DNA from: Exiguobacterium sp. FSL W8-0210
Lineage (GTDB): Bacteria; Bacillota; Bacilli; Exiguobacteriales; Exiguobacteriaceae
Length of the DNA stretch: 64,000 bases
Direction of reading: 5' to 3'
Assembly: GCF_038006045.1 (NCBI RefSeq)
Contig: NZ_JBBOUK010000001.1
Coordinates: 971,001-1,035,000, forward strand
Positions 9,840 through 19,249 of the stretch are shown here, piece by piece. Every line of letters begins with the position of its first letter. Position 1 is the first letter of the stretch. Under the pieces are notes generated by a model. It was not told the DNA's origin and ran no database searches. It saw nothing but the letters and a program-made list of their open reading frames with translations. Made by a program: the position numbers and the translations under genes.

Positions 9840-10098
9840 AAGTAGCGAGACAACATCGGCGTTTCAGAGAGCGGGAGAATGGTGTGACTTCCGTACGGCG
9901 AGGTTTCGTGAATGGTCTCATGAGAGCGTGGCTGAACGAAGAAGTAGGTCGCGACGGATGCCCCCGTTATCGTAGGCTATGATGTCTCTTATTAAGACGC
10001 ATCAGACAAAGTGGGAACGGTCAAACCGTTCCAATCGAGAGGTGGCACCGCGAGATAATCGTCCTCCATGCAGCATACGCTGTGTGGGGGACTTTTTT
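9840..10098 (+). promoter_or_regulatory. T-box riboswitch 2 of the trp operon leader
   Basis: A second complete T-box unit directly after the first. The basal Stem I pairs GTTTCAG (9861-9867) with CTGAAC (9932-9937), one base bulged. It has AGAG, GGTGTGA, AGTAGG, an ACGG/CCCGTTA stem, and the T-box GAGGTGGCACCGCGA at 10039-10053. A UGG (Trp) triplet at 9929-9931 lies just before the 3' basal strand, where a specifier would be. The trpE context makes tRNA-Trp the expected ligand. Confidence 0.9.
10061..10098 (+). terminator. Regulated terminator of T-box 2
   Basis: GTCCTCCA pairs with TGGGGGAC around an inner CAGC-atac-GCTG stem and is followed by six T residues at 10093-10098. The helix begins 7 bases after the T-box sequence. 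This is the last decision point before trpE, whose ribosome site begins at 10106. Confidence 0.9.
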
Positions 10099-10120
10099 AT
10101 ATTCCAGGAGGCGAACAGGG

Positions 10121-11515
10121 ATGGTTCAGACAGACACACTTATCATCGAACAACTTGAACTAAACGGCGACGAGATGACGCCGATCATGATTTTTCAACA
10201 ACTGAGCGGAACACAGAAATGTTTGCTTGAAAGTTCTGCGCATACGGATCAAGGACGGTATTCGATCATCGGTGTTGATCCGGTGGAGATGATTCGCGCA
10301 GAGGGACGGACCGTGACGCGGGAACAGTTGACGACAGGTCGATTGACGCAGGAAACGGGTGATCCAGTACGACTGATGCAACAGATGATCCTCCGGGGTG
10401 GCGTCGAAGAAGACCTTCCGTTTTTAGCGGGTGGGATCGGATATGTCGGTTACGACATGATGCGCGCATATGAAACGCTTGGTGATATTCCAGAGCGAAC
10501 GAGACAACTACCGGACGCGCTACTCGCTGTATACGACCAAATCATCCTGTTCGATCATCTCGAACATCGTGTTCATTTGATTCAGACGTCGCTCGGTGGC
10601 ATCACTGATCGTGATGAATTACGTCAACGTTTAGCAGAACGAAAAGCACAACTTGAGCAACCACGGGAGCGAACGGATATCGAGCGTCCTCTCCGGGATG
10701 TCGTCTATGAACCGTTGATGGATCAAGAGACGTTTGAAGGACTCGTCGAACAAGCAAAGAAACATATTCGCCAAGGCGACGTCTTCCAACTCGTTCTCTC
10801 ACAACGCCTCGATGCGACGTTCTCAGGTGACCCGTTCCAGTTTTACCGGAAGCTCCGCAAGGACAATCCAAGCCCTTATCTCTTCTATATCGACTTAGGC
10901 GAAGCGATCGTACTCGGGGCCTCCCCGGAAAGTTTGGTCCAAGTCAAAGGGAATCGAGTGACGACGAATCCGATTGCCGGCACACGCCGCCGGGGGAAGA
11001 CGAAAGAAGAGGACGAACGACTGGCAGAGGAGTTGCTTCACGATGAGAAGGAACGGGCCGAGCACCGGATGCTTGTCGATCTCGGACGCAACGACCTCGG
11101 TCGGATTTGTCAGATTGGTACCGTCGAGGTGACGCGATTCATGCAAATCGAGCGCTTCAAGAACGTCATGCACCTCGTTTCTGTCGTTGAAGGGACGTTA
11201 GCAGACGGAAAGACCGGCGCAGACGCACTCGTCTCTTGTCTACCGGCTGGGACGGTCACGGGAGCTCCGAAAATCCGAGCGATGCAGTTGATCGACCAGT
11301 ACGAACAGGTGAAACGAGAAGTATATGCCGGGGCGGTCGGCTATTTCGATGTTCGAGGGAATATGGATTTTGCCCTCGCGATCCGGACGATGGTGATCAA
11401 GGATGGTGTCGCTTCTGTTCAAGCAGGAGCTGGCATCGTCTACGACTCGATTCCACGCCTCGAGTACCAGGAGACGTTACACAAAGCGAAATCACTACTG
11501 GAGGTTTGGAAATGA
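10121..11515 (+). CDS. trpE: Anthranilate synthase component I
   Basis: Converts chorismate to anthranilate using ammonia from TrpG. It has 464 aa. The ATG at 10121 is chosen because AGGAGG at 10106-10111 precedes it; the frame is open a little further upstream but overlaps the terminator. LLESS near residue 30 corresponds to the tryptophan feedback pocket of the family. The C-terminal chorismate-binding domain has NPIAGTRRRG, DEKERAEHRMLVDLGRNDLG and GAPKIRAM. The stop overlaps the trpG start (ATGA). Control is by the two upstream T-boxes and probably tryptophan inhibition. Confidence 0.96.
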   Translation: MVQTDTLIIEQLELNGDEMTPIMIFQQLSGTQKCLLESSAHTDQGRYSIIGVDPVEMIRAEGRTVTREQLTTGRLTQETGDPVRLMQQMILRGGVEEDLPFLAGGIGYVGYDMMRAYETLGDIPERTRQLPDALLAVYDQIILFDHLEHRVHLIQTSLGGITDRDELRQRLAERKAQLEQPRERTDIERPLRDVVYEPLMDQETFEGLVEQAKKHIRQGDVFQLVLSQRLDATFSGDPFQFYRKLRKDNPSPYLFYIDLGEAIVLGASPESLVQVKGNRVTTNPIAGTRRRGKTKEEDERLAEELLHDEKERAEHRMLVDLGRNDLGRICQIGTVEVTRFMQIERFKNVMHLVSVVEGTLADGKTGADALVSCLPAGTVTGAPKIRAMQLIDQYEQVKREVYAGAVGYFDVRGNMDFALAIRTMVIKDGVASVQAGAGIVYDSIPRLEYQETLHKAKSLLEVWK

Positions 11516-12078
11516 TCGTCCTAATTGATAATTATGATTCCTTTACCTATAACCTATACCAATACGCATCCGTTTATACGGACGTTCACGTCATTCGAAA
11601 CGATGCGGTCAGCATCGAAGAACTACGCGAGATGAAACCAGACGGCATCATCCTCTCACCCGGTCCCGGTCGCCCGGCTGACGCTGGCATCTGCATCGAT
11701 CTCATTCGTCAATTATCGGGTCGAGTACCGATTCTCGGTGTCTGTCTCGGACATCAGGCAATCGGCGAAGCATTCGGAGGACGCGTCGTCGAAGCACCAG
11801 TCATCATGCACGGGAAGACATCGATGATTCGACAATCGGGACAACTCTTCGACGAAATGACGGAAACGTTAGAGGTCATGCGCTATCATTCGCTGATCGT
11901 CGCTCGCAACGACTTACCGACGGAGCTCGTCATCACAGCAGAAACGGATGACCGGACGATCATGGCACTCGAGCACCGGACGCATCCGACGTTCGGAATC
12001 CAGTTCCATCCTGAATCTGTCGGAACACCACAAGGACAGCAGATGATTAAACGATTCATTGAATTGACAAAGGAGTGA
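11512..12078 (+). CDS. trpG: Anthranilate synthase component II (glutamine amidotransferase)
   Basis: Class I glutamine amidotransferase supplying ammonia to TrpE. It has 188 aa starting at the ATG that overlaps the trpE stop. The catalytic triad is visible: Cys in LGVCLGHQAIGEAFGG and His-Glu in FGIQFHPESVGTPQG. The N-terminal DNYDSFTYNLYQY segment is typical. A copy inside the trp operon means tryptophan synthesis here does not depend on a PabA subunit shared with folate synthesis, as it does in Bacillus subtilis. Confidence 0.95.
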   Translation: MIVLIDNYDSFTYNLYQYASVYTDVHVIRNDAVSIEELREMKPDGIILSPGPGRPADAGICIDLIRQLSGRVPILGVCLGHQAIGEAFGGRVVEAPVIMHGKTSMIRQSGQLFDEMTETLEVMRYHSLIVARNDLPTELVITAETDDRTIMALEHRTHPTFGIQFHPESVGTPQGQQMIKRFIELTKE

Positions 12079-12084
12079 CGAACG

Positions 12085-13101
12085 ATGAAAGAGACGTTAT
12101 TGAAATTAGCAGAAGCAAAACATTTACGATATGAAGAGATGCAACAGGCAGCACGCGAACTATTTGCGGAAGACGTTACCGATAGCGAAATTGCCGCTTT
12201 TCTCGTCGCATTGAAAGCAAAAGGAGAGACTGCAGAAGAATTAGCCGGTCTCGCTTCAATCATGCGCGAGGTCGCCCTCGACATTCCGGTCACCGGCGAT
12301 TTCATGGATAACTGCGGCACTGGAGGCGACGGCTCACAATCGTTCAACATCAGTACGACAGCCGCCTTCGTTCTGGCAGGTGCCGGCATAAAAGTCGCGA
12401 AGCACGGGAATCGGAGTGTCTCGAGTAAAACGGGAAGCGCTGATGTGCTCGAAGCACTCGGGGTTTCGCTCGATGCGACACCGGAACGTTTAGCAGAACA
12501 GCTCGAGTCGAACGGAATCGCCTTCTTGTTTGCGCAACGGATGCACCCACGCGTCAAGCAAATCATGAAGGTCCGACGCGATCTGCGGATTCCAACGATC
12601 TTTAACTTGATCGGGCCGTTGACGAATCCGGTCCCGCTCAAGACACAACTATTAGGAATTTACCGGGAGGATATGCTTGAGACGATGGCGTTGACATTGC
12701 ATCGACTCGGACGGAAGCGGGCAATCGTCTTACACGGTGCGAATGGAATGGATGAAGCATCCCTTGCCGGAACGAACCAACTCGTCTTACTCGACGAAGG
12801 CGAGCTGATCCGCTTCAGTCTTCATCCGGAGGAAGTCGGACTGAAGACCGCACCGCTTGAAGCAATTCGCGGAGGTAGTGCACAAGAGAATGCGGCGATT
12901 TTACTCCGTGTTCTTGGTGGAGAGCATGGTGCTTATCGCGACACGGTCCTACTCAATGCCGGAATTGCCCTCTTTGCAGCAAATCGGGCGAAGACGATCG
13001 AAGAAGGAATCGCCTTAGCAGCGGATAGCATCGACTCAGGACGGGCGATGGAACGATTGAATCAATTACGACAAATGACACGGGAGGAAGCAATCGGATG
13101 A
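12085..13101 (+). CDS. trpD: Anthranilate phosphoribosyltransferase
   Basis: Joins anthranilate to PRPP. It has 338 aa, normal for the family. The PRPP-binding glycine loop is [15 protein letters not shown] (near residue 75), and anthranilate-site residues lie in [21 protein letters not shown]. The start is 6 bases after trpG with GGAGTG as ribosome site. The stop overlaps trpC by 4 bases. Confidence 0.96.
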   Translation: MKETLLKLAEAKHLRYEEMQQAARELFAEDVTDSEIAAFLVALKAKGETAEELAGLASIMREVALDIPVTGDFMDNCGTGGDGSQSFNISTTAAFVLAGAGIKVAKHGNRSVSSKTGSADVLEALGVSLDATPERLAEQLESNGIAFLFAQRMHPRVKQIMKVRRDLRIPTIFNLIGPLTNPVPLKTQLLGIYREDMLETMALTLHRLGRKRAIVLHGANGMDEASLAGTNQLVLLDEGELIRFSLHPEEVGLKTAPLEAIRGGSAQENAAILLRVLGGEHGAYRDTVLLNAGIALFAANRAKTIEEGIALAADSIDSGRAMERLNQLRQMTREEAIG

Positions 13102-13865
13102 ATATCTTAGATCGCATCATCGAAACGAAACGAGCAGAAGTCCTGCAATTAAAATTAACTGGTGTCGAACGGATCAGTCGGGAGGCATTGAAGCCGTCGA
13201 TTAAGCAACGACTAGCGGGAGCGGATTTATCCGTCATCGCGGAAATCAAACGAGCGTCGCCATCAAAAGGTGCCATCGCACTCGACGTCGACGTCGTCAC
13301 TCAGGCCAAACAATATGAAGCGAGTGGGGCGACTGTCATCTCCGTCTTGACGGACGAGACGTACTTCAAAGGATCGATGGACGATTTAGCGGCAGTCGCT
13401 GCAGCAGTCGATATCCCGGTGCTTTGTAAGGATTTCATGATTGATCGGATTCAAATCGACCGGGCAAAAGCACATGGGGCACGGTTGATTCTCTTAATCG
13501 TCGCCGCTCTCGAGCAGGAGACGCTTGCTGACTTGTATGCGTATGCTTACGCAGAAGGACTTGAGGTCTTGGTCGAAGTCCATGACGAAGAGGAGTTACG
13601 CCGAGCAGAGGCGATTGGTGCGCAAATCATTGGCATCAACAACCGGAACTTGAAAAAGTTCGAAGTTGATTTACAGACATCGGTCGGATTACTCGAACAA
13701 AAACAATCGGACGTCCGGTATATCAGTGAGAGTGGCATCAAGACGGTCGAGGAAGCACAGCGATTACACGCTGCCGGTGCAGACGGGATCCTCGTCGGCG
13801 AGACGTTGATGCGGGCAGACGATCCGCAAGTCTTCATCCGAGAAGTGAGTGGCGTTCGCGTATGA
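13098..13865 (+). CDS. trpC: Indole-3-glycerol phosphate synthase
   Basis: TIM-barrel enzyme that closes CdRP to indole-3-glycerol phosphate. It has 255 aa and shows the family signature [13 protein letters not shown] (near residue 48), [12 protein letters not shown] and the phosphate-binding C-terminal [12 protein letters not shown]. It overlaps both neighbours by 4 bases, so trpD, trpC and trpF are probably translationally coupled. Confidence 0.96.
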   Translation: MNILDRIIETKRAEVLQLKLTGVERISREALKPSIKQRLAGADLSVIAEIKRASPSKGAIALDVDVVTQAKQYEASGATVISVLTDETYFKGSMDDLAAVAAAVDIPVLCKDFMIDRIQIDRAKAHGARLILLIVAALEQETLADLYAYAYAEGLEVLVEVHDEEELRRAEAIGAQIIGINNRNLKKFEVDLQTSVGLLEQKQSDVRYISESGIKTVEEAQRLHAAGADGILVGETLMRADDPQVFIREVSGVRV

Positions 13866-14431
13866 CACGGATTAAGTTCTGTGGTCTCCGGGAAAGAGAA
13901 CATGTCGAAGCGGCAGTTCGCTTAGCGGACTACATCGGCTTTATCTTTGCTAAAAGTAAACGACAGGTCACGCTGGAAGAGGCGGCTCGTCTCAGACGCG
14001 ACATTCCAAAAACGGTCCAAGTCGTCGGTGTCTTCGTCTCCCCGACTTACCAGCAGGTGACCGATGCGGTCGAACAAGTCGCGCTAGATCTCGTCCAAAT
14101 TCATGGTGTCATTCCGGACGGAGAGATACCAGTTCCCGTCATTCAAGCGATTCCGGTGACGGACATCGGACAAGTAGAGCAACAGACGGATTATTTGCTC
14201 GTTGACGCACCGGTTGCTGGAAGTGGCGAGACATTCGACTGGTCACGAGACATTCAAGCCGATCGACCACTGTTCATTGCCGGTGGCTTGACAGCAGGAA
14301 ACGTCGGAGAAGCAATCAAACGATATCACCCGTTCGTCGTCGATGTCTCAAGTGGCATCGAGACGGATGGACGGAAAGATCCCATCAAAATGCAGGCATT
14401 CGCAGATGCCGTAAAGGAGAGAGAAGTATGA
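13862..14431 (+). CDS. trpF: Phosphoribosylanthranilate isomerase
   Basis: Isomerises PRA to CdRP. It has 189 aa, slightly short for the family. The N-terminal IKFCGLRE motif carries the catalytic Cys. [15 protein letters not shown] and [15 protein letters not shown] form the phosphate-binding end of the barrel. It overlaps trpC and trpB by 4 bases each. Confidence 0.94.
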   Translation: MTRIKFCGLREREHVEAAVRLADYIGFIFAKSKRQVTLEEAARLRRDIPKTVQVVGVFVSPTYQQVTDAVEQVALDLVQIHGVIPDGEIPVPVIQAIPVTDIGQVEQQTDYLLVDAPVAGSGETFDWSRDIQADRPLFIAGGLTAGNVGEAIKRYHPFVVDVSSGIETDGRKDPIKMQAFADAVKEREV

Positions 14432-15624
14432 GCTACGCACAACCAGATACACTCGGACAATACGGTAAATACGGAGGACGCTACATCCCGGAAACATTGA
14501 TGCACGCGGTGATCGAACTCGAAGAAGCTTACGCAACGGTAATAGAAGATCCAGCGTTTCAAGCGCGGATGGACGAATTATTGAAAGAATACGTCGGACG
14601 TGAAACACCACTTTATTTTGCCGAACATTTGACGCAAACGATCGGTGGCGCAAAGATCTATTTGAAACGAGAAGACTTGAACCATACCGGTGCACATAAA
14701 ATCAACAATACGATCGGTCAAGCGTTACTGGCTGAACGGATGGGGAAACGAAAAATCGTTGCTGAGACAGGGGCAGGACAACACGGTGTCGCGACAGCGA
14801 CGGTCTGTGCCTTACTCGATCTCGAATGTGTCATCTTCATGGGAGAAGAGGACGTCCGTCGTCAAGAATTGAACGTCTTCCGGATGGAGTTACTTGGAGC
14901 AACCGTCATCCCAGTCACACAAGGCAGTCGGACACTCAAAGATGCCGTCAATGAAGCACTCCGCTACTGGGTCAAACATGTCGAAGACACGCATTACTTG
15001 ATGGGTTCTGTTCTCGGACCACACCCATTCCCGCAACTCGTCCGTGATTTCCAAGCAGTCATCGGAAAAGAGACACGACGCCAAATCATCGAAAAAGAGG
15101 GGCGTCTACCAGAGGCGATCGTCGCTTGTGTCGGCGGCGGTAGTAATGCGATCGGGATGTTCCACCCGTTCATCGATGATACAGATGTAAAATTGTATGG
15201 CATTGAAGCGGCGGGCAGCGGAATCGACACAGAGAAACACGCAGCGACGATGACAAAAGGAGAGGTCGGTGTCTTGCACGGCTCGATGATGTATCTCTTA
15301 CAGGATGCACACGGTCAAGTACAAGAAGCGCATTCGATCTCAGCTGGACTCGATTACCCGGGTGTCGGACCGGAGCATAGCTTGCTAAAAGATATCGGTC
15401 GTGTCCAATATGAAGCGGTGACCGATGAACAAGCACTGGAAGCACTCCAGTTGTTGAGCCGCAAGGAGGGAATCATCCCGGCACTTGAGTCGGCACACGC
15501 GATTGCCTACGCGACTCAACTCGCGGCAGAGATGGACAAGGAAGAGATTCTCGTCATCTGCTTATCAGGACGGGGCGATAAAGACGTCGTCACTGTCAGA
15601 AACGCACTAAAGGGGGAAGCGTGA
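14428..15624 (+). CDS. trpB: Tryptophan synthase beta chain
   Basis: PLP enzyme that condenses indole with serine to tryptophan. It has 398 aa. The PLP lysine lies in [15 protein letters not shown] (near residue 90), and the phosphate-binding loop is [11 protein letters not shown]. The N-terminal [16 protein letters not shown] is typical of TrpB1. The start overlaps the trpF stop and the stop overlaps trpA, as expected for subunits of one alpha2-beta2 complex. Confidence 0.97.
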   Translation: MSYAQPDTLGQYGKYGGRYIPETLMHAVIELEEAYATVIEDPAFQARMDELLKEYVGRETPLYFAEHLTQTIGGAKIYLKREDLNHTGAHKINNTIGQALLAERMGKRKIVAETGAGQHGVATATVCALLDLECVIFMGEEDVRRQELNVFRMELLGATVIPVTQGSRTLKDAVNEALRYWVKHVEDTHYLMGSVLGPHPFPQLVRDFQAVIGKETRRQIIEKEGRLPEAIVACVGGGSNAIGMFHPFIDDTDVKLYGIEAAGSGIDTEKHAATMTKGEVGVLHGSMMYLLQDAHGQVQEAHSISAGLDYPGVGPEHSLLKDIGRVQYEAVTDEQALEALQLLSRKEGIIPALESAHAIAYATQLAAEMDKEEILVICLSGRGDKDVVTVRNALKGEA

Positions 15625-16406
15625 TGCGATTAGAAACAGCCATTCGTACCGTTACGAGCAAAGGGGAGAAAGCCTTCATTCCGTACGTCATGGGGGGAGA
15701 CGGAGGGATTGATCAACTCCCGGAAATCCTGTCGTTTCTCGCTGAATCCGGAGCGACAGCGATTGAAGTCGGTGTTCCGTTTTCGGATCCTGTCGCTGAC
15801 GGTCCAGTCATTCAAGAAGCGGGACTTCGCGCACTAGAAGCGAACGTCGGACTGAAGGATGTCCTCGAGGCAGTTCGCGTTGCTCGTCAGACCGTCGATG
15901 TTCCTGTCGTCTTGATGACGTACTTAAATCCGATTTTCCGCTACGGATTAACGGTGTTTCTAGCGACATGTCGCGAAGTCGGGGTCGACGGACTGATTAT
16001 TCCTGATTTGCCGCTTGAGCAGAGCGAACAGTTCTTCGAGCAAGAGGACAAATCGGACATCGCGCTCGTCCAGCTCGTCTCCTTGACGAGTCCGATGGAG
16101 CGGATTCAAAAGATTGCCGATAAAAGTGAAGGATTCCTCTATGCGGTCACGGTCAACGGAACGACAGGTGGACAGACGACGTTTGATACGGCGCTTGAAG
16201 ACCACTTAGCGAACGTCGCAGCAAACAGTCCAGTACCTGTACTTGCCGGGTTCGGGATCAGTACACCGGAACACGTCAAACAATTGAGCCGCCCAGTCTC
16301 GGGGGTCATCGTCGGCAGTAAAATCGTCGATTTACTGCACCAGAACGATCGAGAAACAATTCAACAGTTGATGGCAGCACGTCTTGCGGCGACGCCGTCG
16401 CATTAA
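15621..16406 (+). CDS. trpA: Tryptophan synthase alpha chain
   Basis: Cleaves indole-3-glycerol phosphate and channels indole to TrpB. It has 261 aa. The catalytic Glu lies in [20 protein letters not shown], and a second acid is expected in the [10 protein letters not shown] loop. YVMGGDG replaces the more common YITAGDP near the N-terminus. It is the last trp gene; two bases after its stop a 254-bp inverted-repeat element begins, whose hairpins may end transcription. Confidence 0.95.
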   Translation: MMRLETAIRTVTSKGEKAFIPYVMGGDGGIDQLPEILSFLAESGATAIEVGVPFSDPVADGPVIQEAGLRALEANVGLKDVLEAVRVARQTVDVPVVLMTYLNPIFRYGLTVFLATCREVGVDGLIIPDLPLEQSEQFFEQEDKSDIALVQLVSLTSPMERIQKIADKSEGFLYAVTVNGTTGGQTTFDTALEDHLANVAANSPVPVLAGFGISTPEHVKQLSRPVSGVIVGSKIVDLLHQNDRETIQQLMAARLAATPSH

Positions 16407-16407
16407 T

Positions 16408-16661
16408 AAAAAGGACCTGACTCAAAGGACAGTCTCTACAAAGATAAGGGTGGCAGAATGATGATCTGCCACCCTTATCTCGTAACAAAAAGAATGACGC
16501 GTCACACACCACTCTTACAGGATCAGGCGCATTTATGCGCTGTTAGAGACGAACAAGACCCGCTTTCCTGCTTAAATGAAGCAGGGAAGCGGGCTTGTGT
16601 CTCGCCTGAGGAAAGGGCGTGAAAAGACGCGTCATTCTTTTTTTTGAGTCAGCCCCTTTTT
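16408..16661. repeat. MITE-like inverted-repeat element, copy 1 (full length)
   Basis: Terminal inverted repeats AAAAAGGacCTGACTCAAA (16408-16426) and the complement of 16643-16661 match at 17 of 19 bases. Inside lie a 15-bp perfect hairpin (GATAAGGGTGGCAGA with its complement, 16444-16480), an inverted pair GAATGACGCGTC / GACGCGTCATTC (16492-16503 and 16626-16637), a GCGCAT-tt-ATGCGC palindrome, and a long hairpin built on CCCGCTT and CCTGCTT (about 16553-16596). No coding frame is evident. A shortened copy lies at 36575-36709, which shows it is dispersed. It may double as terminator between trpA and the convergent gene. Confidence 0.85.
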
Positions 16662-16671
16662 CGTATAGATG

Positions 16672-17142
16672 TCACTGTTGAACGAGCGACTTCTGCAAGT
16701 TGGTATACAGCGGTTCAAATCCAAGTTCCTCATAAAACGTGGCGGCACGGTCGTTGACCGCCCAAACGTTTAAGCGAACAGCATCGACCTTTCGCTCGAG
16801 TGCGAGTTCTTCTGCAGCCTGCATTAACTGGCGACCAATTCCGAATGAACGATGGGATGAGGTGACACCGACGTCGGTGATGTTCAAGATCCGGACTGGT
16901 GTAAATCGATCGGATGCTGGCGCAGTCCACTTGCCGAACAAGTAACCAACGAGTGTTTCTCCGTCAAGCGCTGTCAGACAGAGTTGTTGTTCTGCTTCCA
17001 CCATCTGACTTAAAGACTCCAGCGTGTACGGTGTCGTTACATCTGGATGAAAGTGAGGCGATAATCGTTGATGGTGCAAGAAGGTCTCTGCCGTCAGTGC
17101 AAGCAGGGCAGGGAGGTCTGAAGTACGGCTCGTGCGGATCAT
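16672..17142 (-). CDS. GNAT family N-acetyltransferase
   Basis: Acetyl-CoA-dependent acetyltransferase of unknown substrate, 156 aa. The start MIRTSRTSDLPAL at 17142 is preceded by GGAGTG at the right distance; the frame extends upstream but into the neighbouring gene. The acetyl-CoA loop is VTSSHRSFGIGRQLMQAAEELA, followed by LNVWAVNDRAATFYEELGF, the usual GNAT motif B. It lies 16 bases downstream of the penicillin-binding protein on the same strand and is probably cotranscribed. Confidence 0.85.
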   Translation of the reverse strand: MIRTSRTSDLPALLALTAETFLHHQRLSPHFHPDVTTPYTLESLSQMVEAEQQLCLTALDGETLVGYLFGKWTAPASDRFTPVRILNITDVGVTSSHRSFGIGRQLMQAAEELALERKVDAVRLNVWAVNDRAATFYEELGFEPLYTNLQKSLVQQ

Positions 17143-17158
17143 CAAGCAATCACTCCAA

Positions 17159-19132
17159 TCATCGATTTTGTTTGAGTACTTCGGCAACAAGACCCGATAC
17201 ATACGGACTGCCACGATCTTCTTTTTCGACCGATTCGATCATGATGGCAACGAGAAGATCTTTTTTGTCGTTATCGTAACCGACGAAGAAGCCATTCTCT
17301 TTTCCATCGGTTTCGCCTGCCTTTTTCAATTCTGCCGTACCGGTCTTACCGGCAACATCGACTTCCTTGATATCGGCCGGGAGCGTGTAGCCGTTATGGA
17401 CAACGTCATAGAGATCATCACGAATCATCTTCGCGTCTTTCGCATCCAGCAGATCTTTTTTGAAGACTTGCTTCGTTTTTTCCTCTTGTAAAAGAGTCGG
17501 ACGATAGATTGTTCCATCGGTCAAGAAAATTTCATACATCGACGTTAGATGGAGAATGTTCGTCAGCATCTGTCCTTGTCCGTAGGACGTATCCATCAGC
17601 TGTCCATCTGAAGAGATCGTCCCGTCGTTTGAAATCTGAGAAGCGCGTAACGGATACGTAAACGGTAGCTTCTCTCCGTATCCGAGTGATTCAAGTCCAG
17701 ACGTGAACGCTTTCGTTCCGACCTGTTCGAGTGTTGAGCGGGCGAAATAGATGTTATCTGAATAAACGAGCGCATTGTGCAGATTAACGGGTGCTGGCGT
17801 CTCGTGAATCCGCGTGACGTTAAAACCATCGATCTTATTTTTCAGTCCATTGATCGTATAGGCTTTTTCCGGGTCAAGTGTTCCACTCTTTAAGCCAACG
17901 GCGGCCGTCAGGGGTTTTTGGGTCGAACCGGGTGCGAAGGCACTCGTGAATCGGTTCAACAATGGTTGATCCGGATCCTGCGTCAGTTCATCGAGTCGCG
18001 CTTGCGAGATCCCTGACATGAATTCAGAAGGATCAAAGCCCGGGGAGCTAAGTAAGACACGCGTCTCACCAGTCCGCGGATCGATTGCCGATGCCGTTCC
18101 CGGATCCTCTTGCATCGTGTCGTACGTCTTTTTCTGGAGCGTAGCATCAATCGTCAACGGAATATCCTCACCATTCGTCGGCTTCGTTTCAGCGACGGTA
18201 ACGCTTGATCCGTCTTTCTTTTGTAGAATGATCGAAGCACCGGTTTTACCGCGTAACCGATCATCAAGGACTTGTTCAAGACCTCGTTTCCCGACTTGTT
18301 CACCAGCTTGGATTTTATTTTTCGATTCTTTAATTTCGTCTGCTGTTGCCGAACCGATATATCCAATTAAATGAGAGGCTGCTTTACCAAGTGGATACGT
18401 TCGGACTTCTGTCTCCTTGACGCTGATTCCAGGAATGTCACGCAATTTTTCAACCGTTGCTTCGTCGGTCAGTGTTTTGAGCGGAACGAATTGTCCATCC
18501 TTGACCCAACTTGCTTTTAAGGAATCTTCGACCGATGAGGTCGGGCGGTCGAGCAACTCGGCAACTTGGTCGACATCTTTAAGTTGTCCTGCAGTTGCTC
18601 CGACAGTATACCCTTTACCGGAGGTCGCGAGCGGTTTATCGTTCGCGTCGAGTAAATCACCACGTTTGCCTTCTACGGTTTCTAACTGAACCTTGTCTTC
18701 TTTCTTAAAGTCTTTTAGAACAAACGAAGAGTCCCAGTCAATGAACCAGTTTTCTGTTTCTCCTTGTTTCTCGAATGTTAACGGGACTTGTTTATCATAA
18801 GCAACGGCTCCTGCAACCGTATCAAAGGAGATTCGTACGGGAAGGGACGCTTTTTCGTCATCCGTTGCTTCCTTCGCTTTCTTCCGTTCGACGGATAACT
18901 TTTTGATATCAAGCGATTTCGACAACTGTTTTGTCCGGTCGATGAATTCTTTTTTTCCGTATTCCTTTTTAGTAGCCGTACTCGCGTACGTATACATCTT
19001 ATCGTAATCTTGTTTTTCCCAAAGTTTGATGTAGGCATCAAGACGTTCTTCAGGTGTCGGCTGATCTTGACATCCGGCAAGTAACGTCACACCAAACGTC
19101 GCTGATAAAAGAAAGGAGATCGTTCGTTTCAT
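17159..19132 (-). CDS. pbpC: Class B penicillin-binding protein with MecA_N domain (PBP3/PbpC type)
   Basis: Lipoprotein transpeptidase for peptidoglycan cross-linking. It has 657 aa: a lipobox signal peptide (LLAGC, Cys 21), an NTF2-like MecA_N domain (about 25-150), a dimerisation domain (about 155-330), then the transpeptidase domain. Active-site motifs are intact: SXXK in APGSTQKPLT, SXN in YSDNIYF and KTG in AGKTGTAELK. The start has GGAGG 8 bases upstream. This architecture is shared by Bacillus PbpC, Listeria and enterococcal low-affinity PBPs and staphylococcal PBP2a; whether this one has low beta-lactam affinity cannot be read here. Confidence 0.9.
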   Translation of the reverse strand: MKRTISFLLSATFGVTLLAGCQDQPTPEERLDAYIKLWEKQDYDKMYTYASTATKKEYGKKEFIDRTKQLSKSLDIKKLSVERKKAKEATDDEKASLPVRISFDTVAGAVAYDKQVPLTFEKQGETENWFIDWDSSFVLKDFKKEDKVQLETVEGKRGDLLDANDKPLATSGKGYTVGATAGQLKDVDQVAELLDRPTSSVEDSLKASWVKDGQFVPLKTLTDEATVEKLRDIPGISVKETEVRTYPLGKAASHLIGYIGSATADEIKESKNKIQAGEQVGKRGLEQVLDDRLRGKTGASIILQKKDGSSVTVAETKPTNGEDIPLTIDATLQKKTYDTMQEDPGTASAIDPRTGETRVLLSSPGFDPSEFMSGISQARLDELTQDPDQPLLNRFTSAFAPGSTQKPLTAAVGLKSGTLDPEKAYTINGLKNKIDGFNVTRIHETPAPVNLHNALVYSDNIYFARSTLEQVGTKAFTSGLESLGYGEKLPFTYPLRASQISNDGTISSDGQLMDTSYGQGQMLTNILHLTSMYEIFLTDGTIYRPTLLQEEKTKQVFKKDLLDAKDAKMIRDDLYDVVHNGYTLPADIKEVDVAGKTGTAELKKAGETDGKENGFFVGYDNDKKDLLVAIMIESVEKEDRGSPYVSGLVAEVLKQNR

Positions 19133-19204
19133 GTGTTTCGCCTCCGTTGTGGATTAGACTCATAACCATACCGTACCATTCCTGTCAGGAGATTTCATCT
19201 GAAA

Positions 19205-19239
19205 CACAAAACCCGGACTTCTCATGGGGAGAAGTCCGG
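19205..19239 (-). terminator. Intrinsic terminator after the M23 peptidase gene
   Basis: CCGGACTTCTC (19213-19223) pairs with GAGAAGTCCGG (19229-19239). Read on the minus strand it is followed by GGTTTTGTG. It lies between the M23 gene and the downstream PBP gene. Confidence 0.8.
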
Positions 19240-19249
19240 TGAATCAAGC

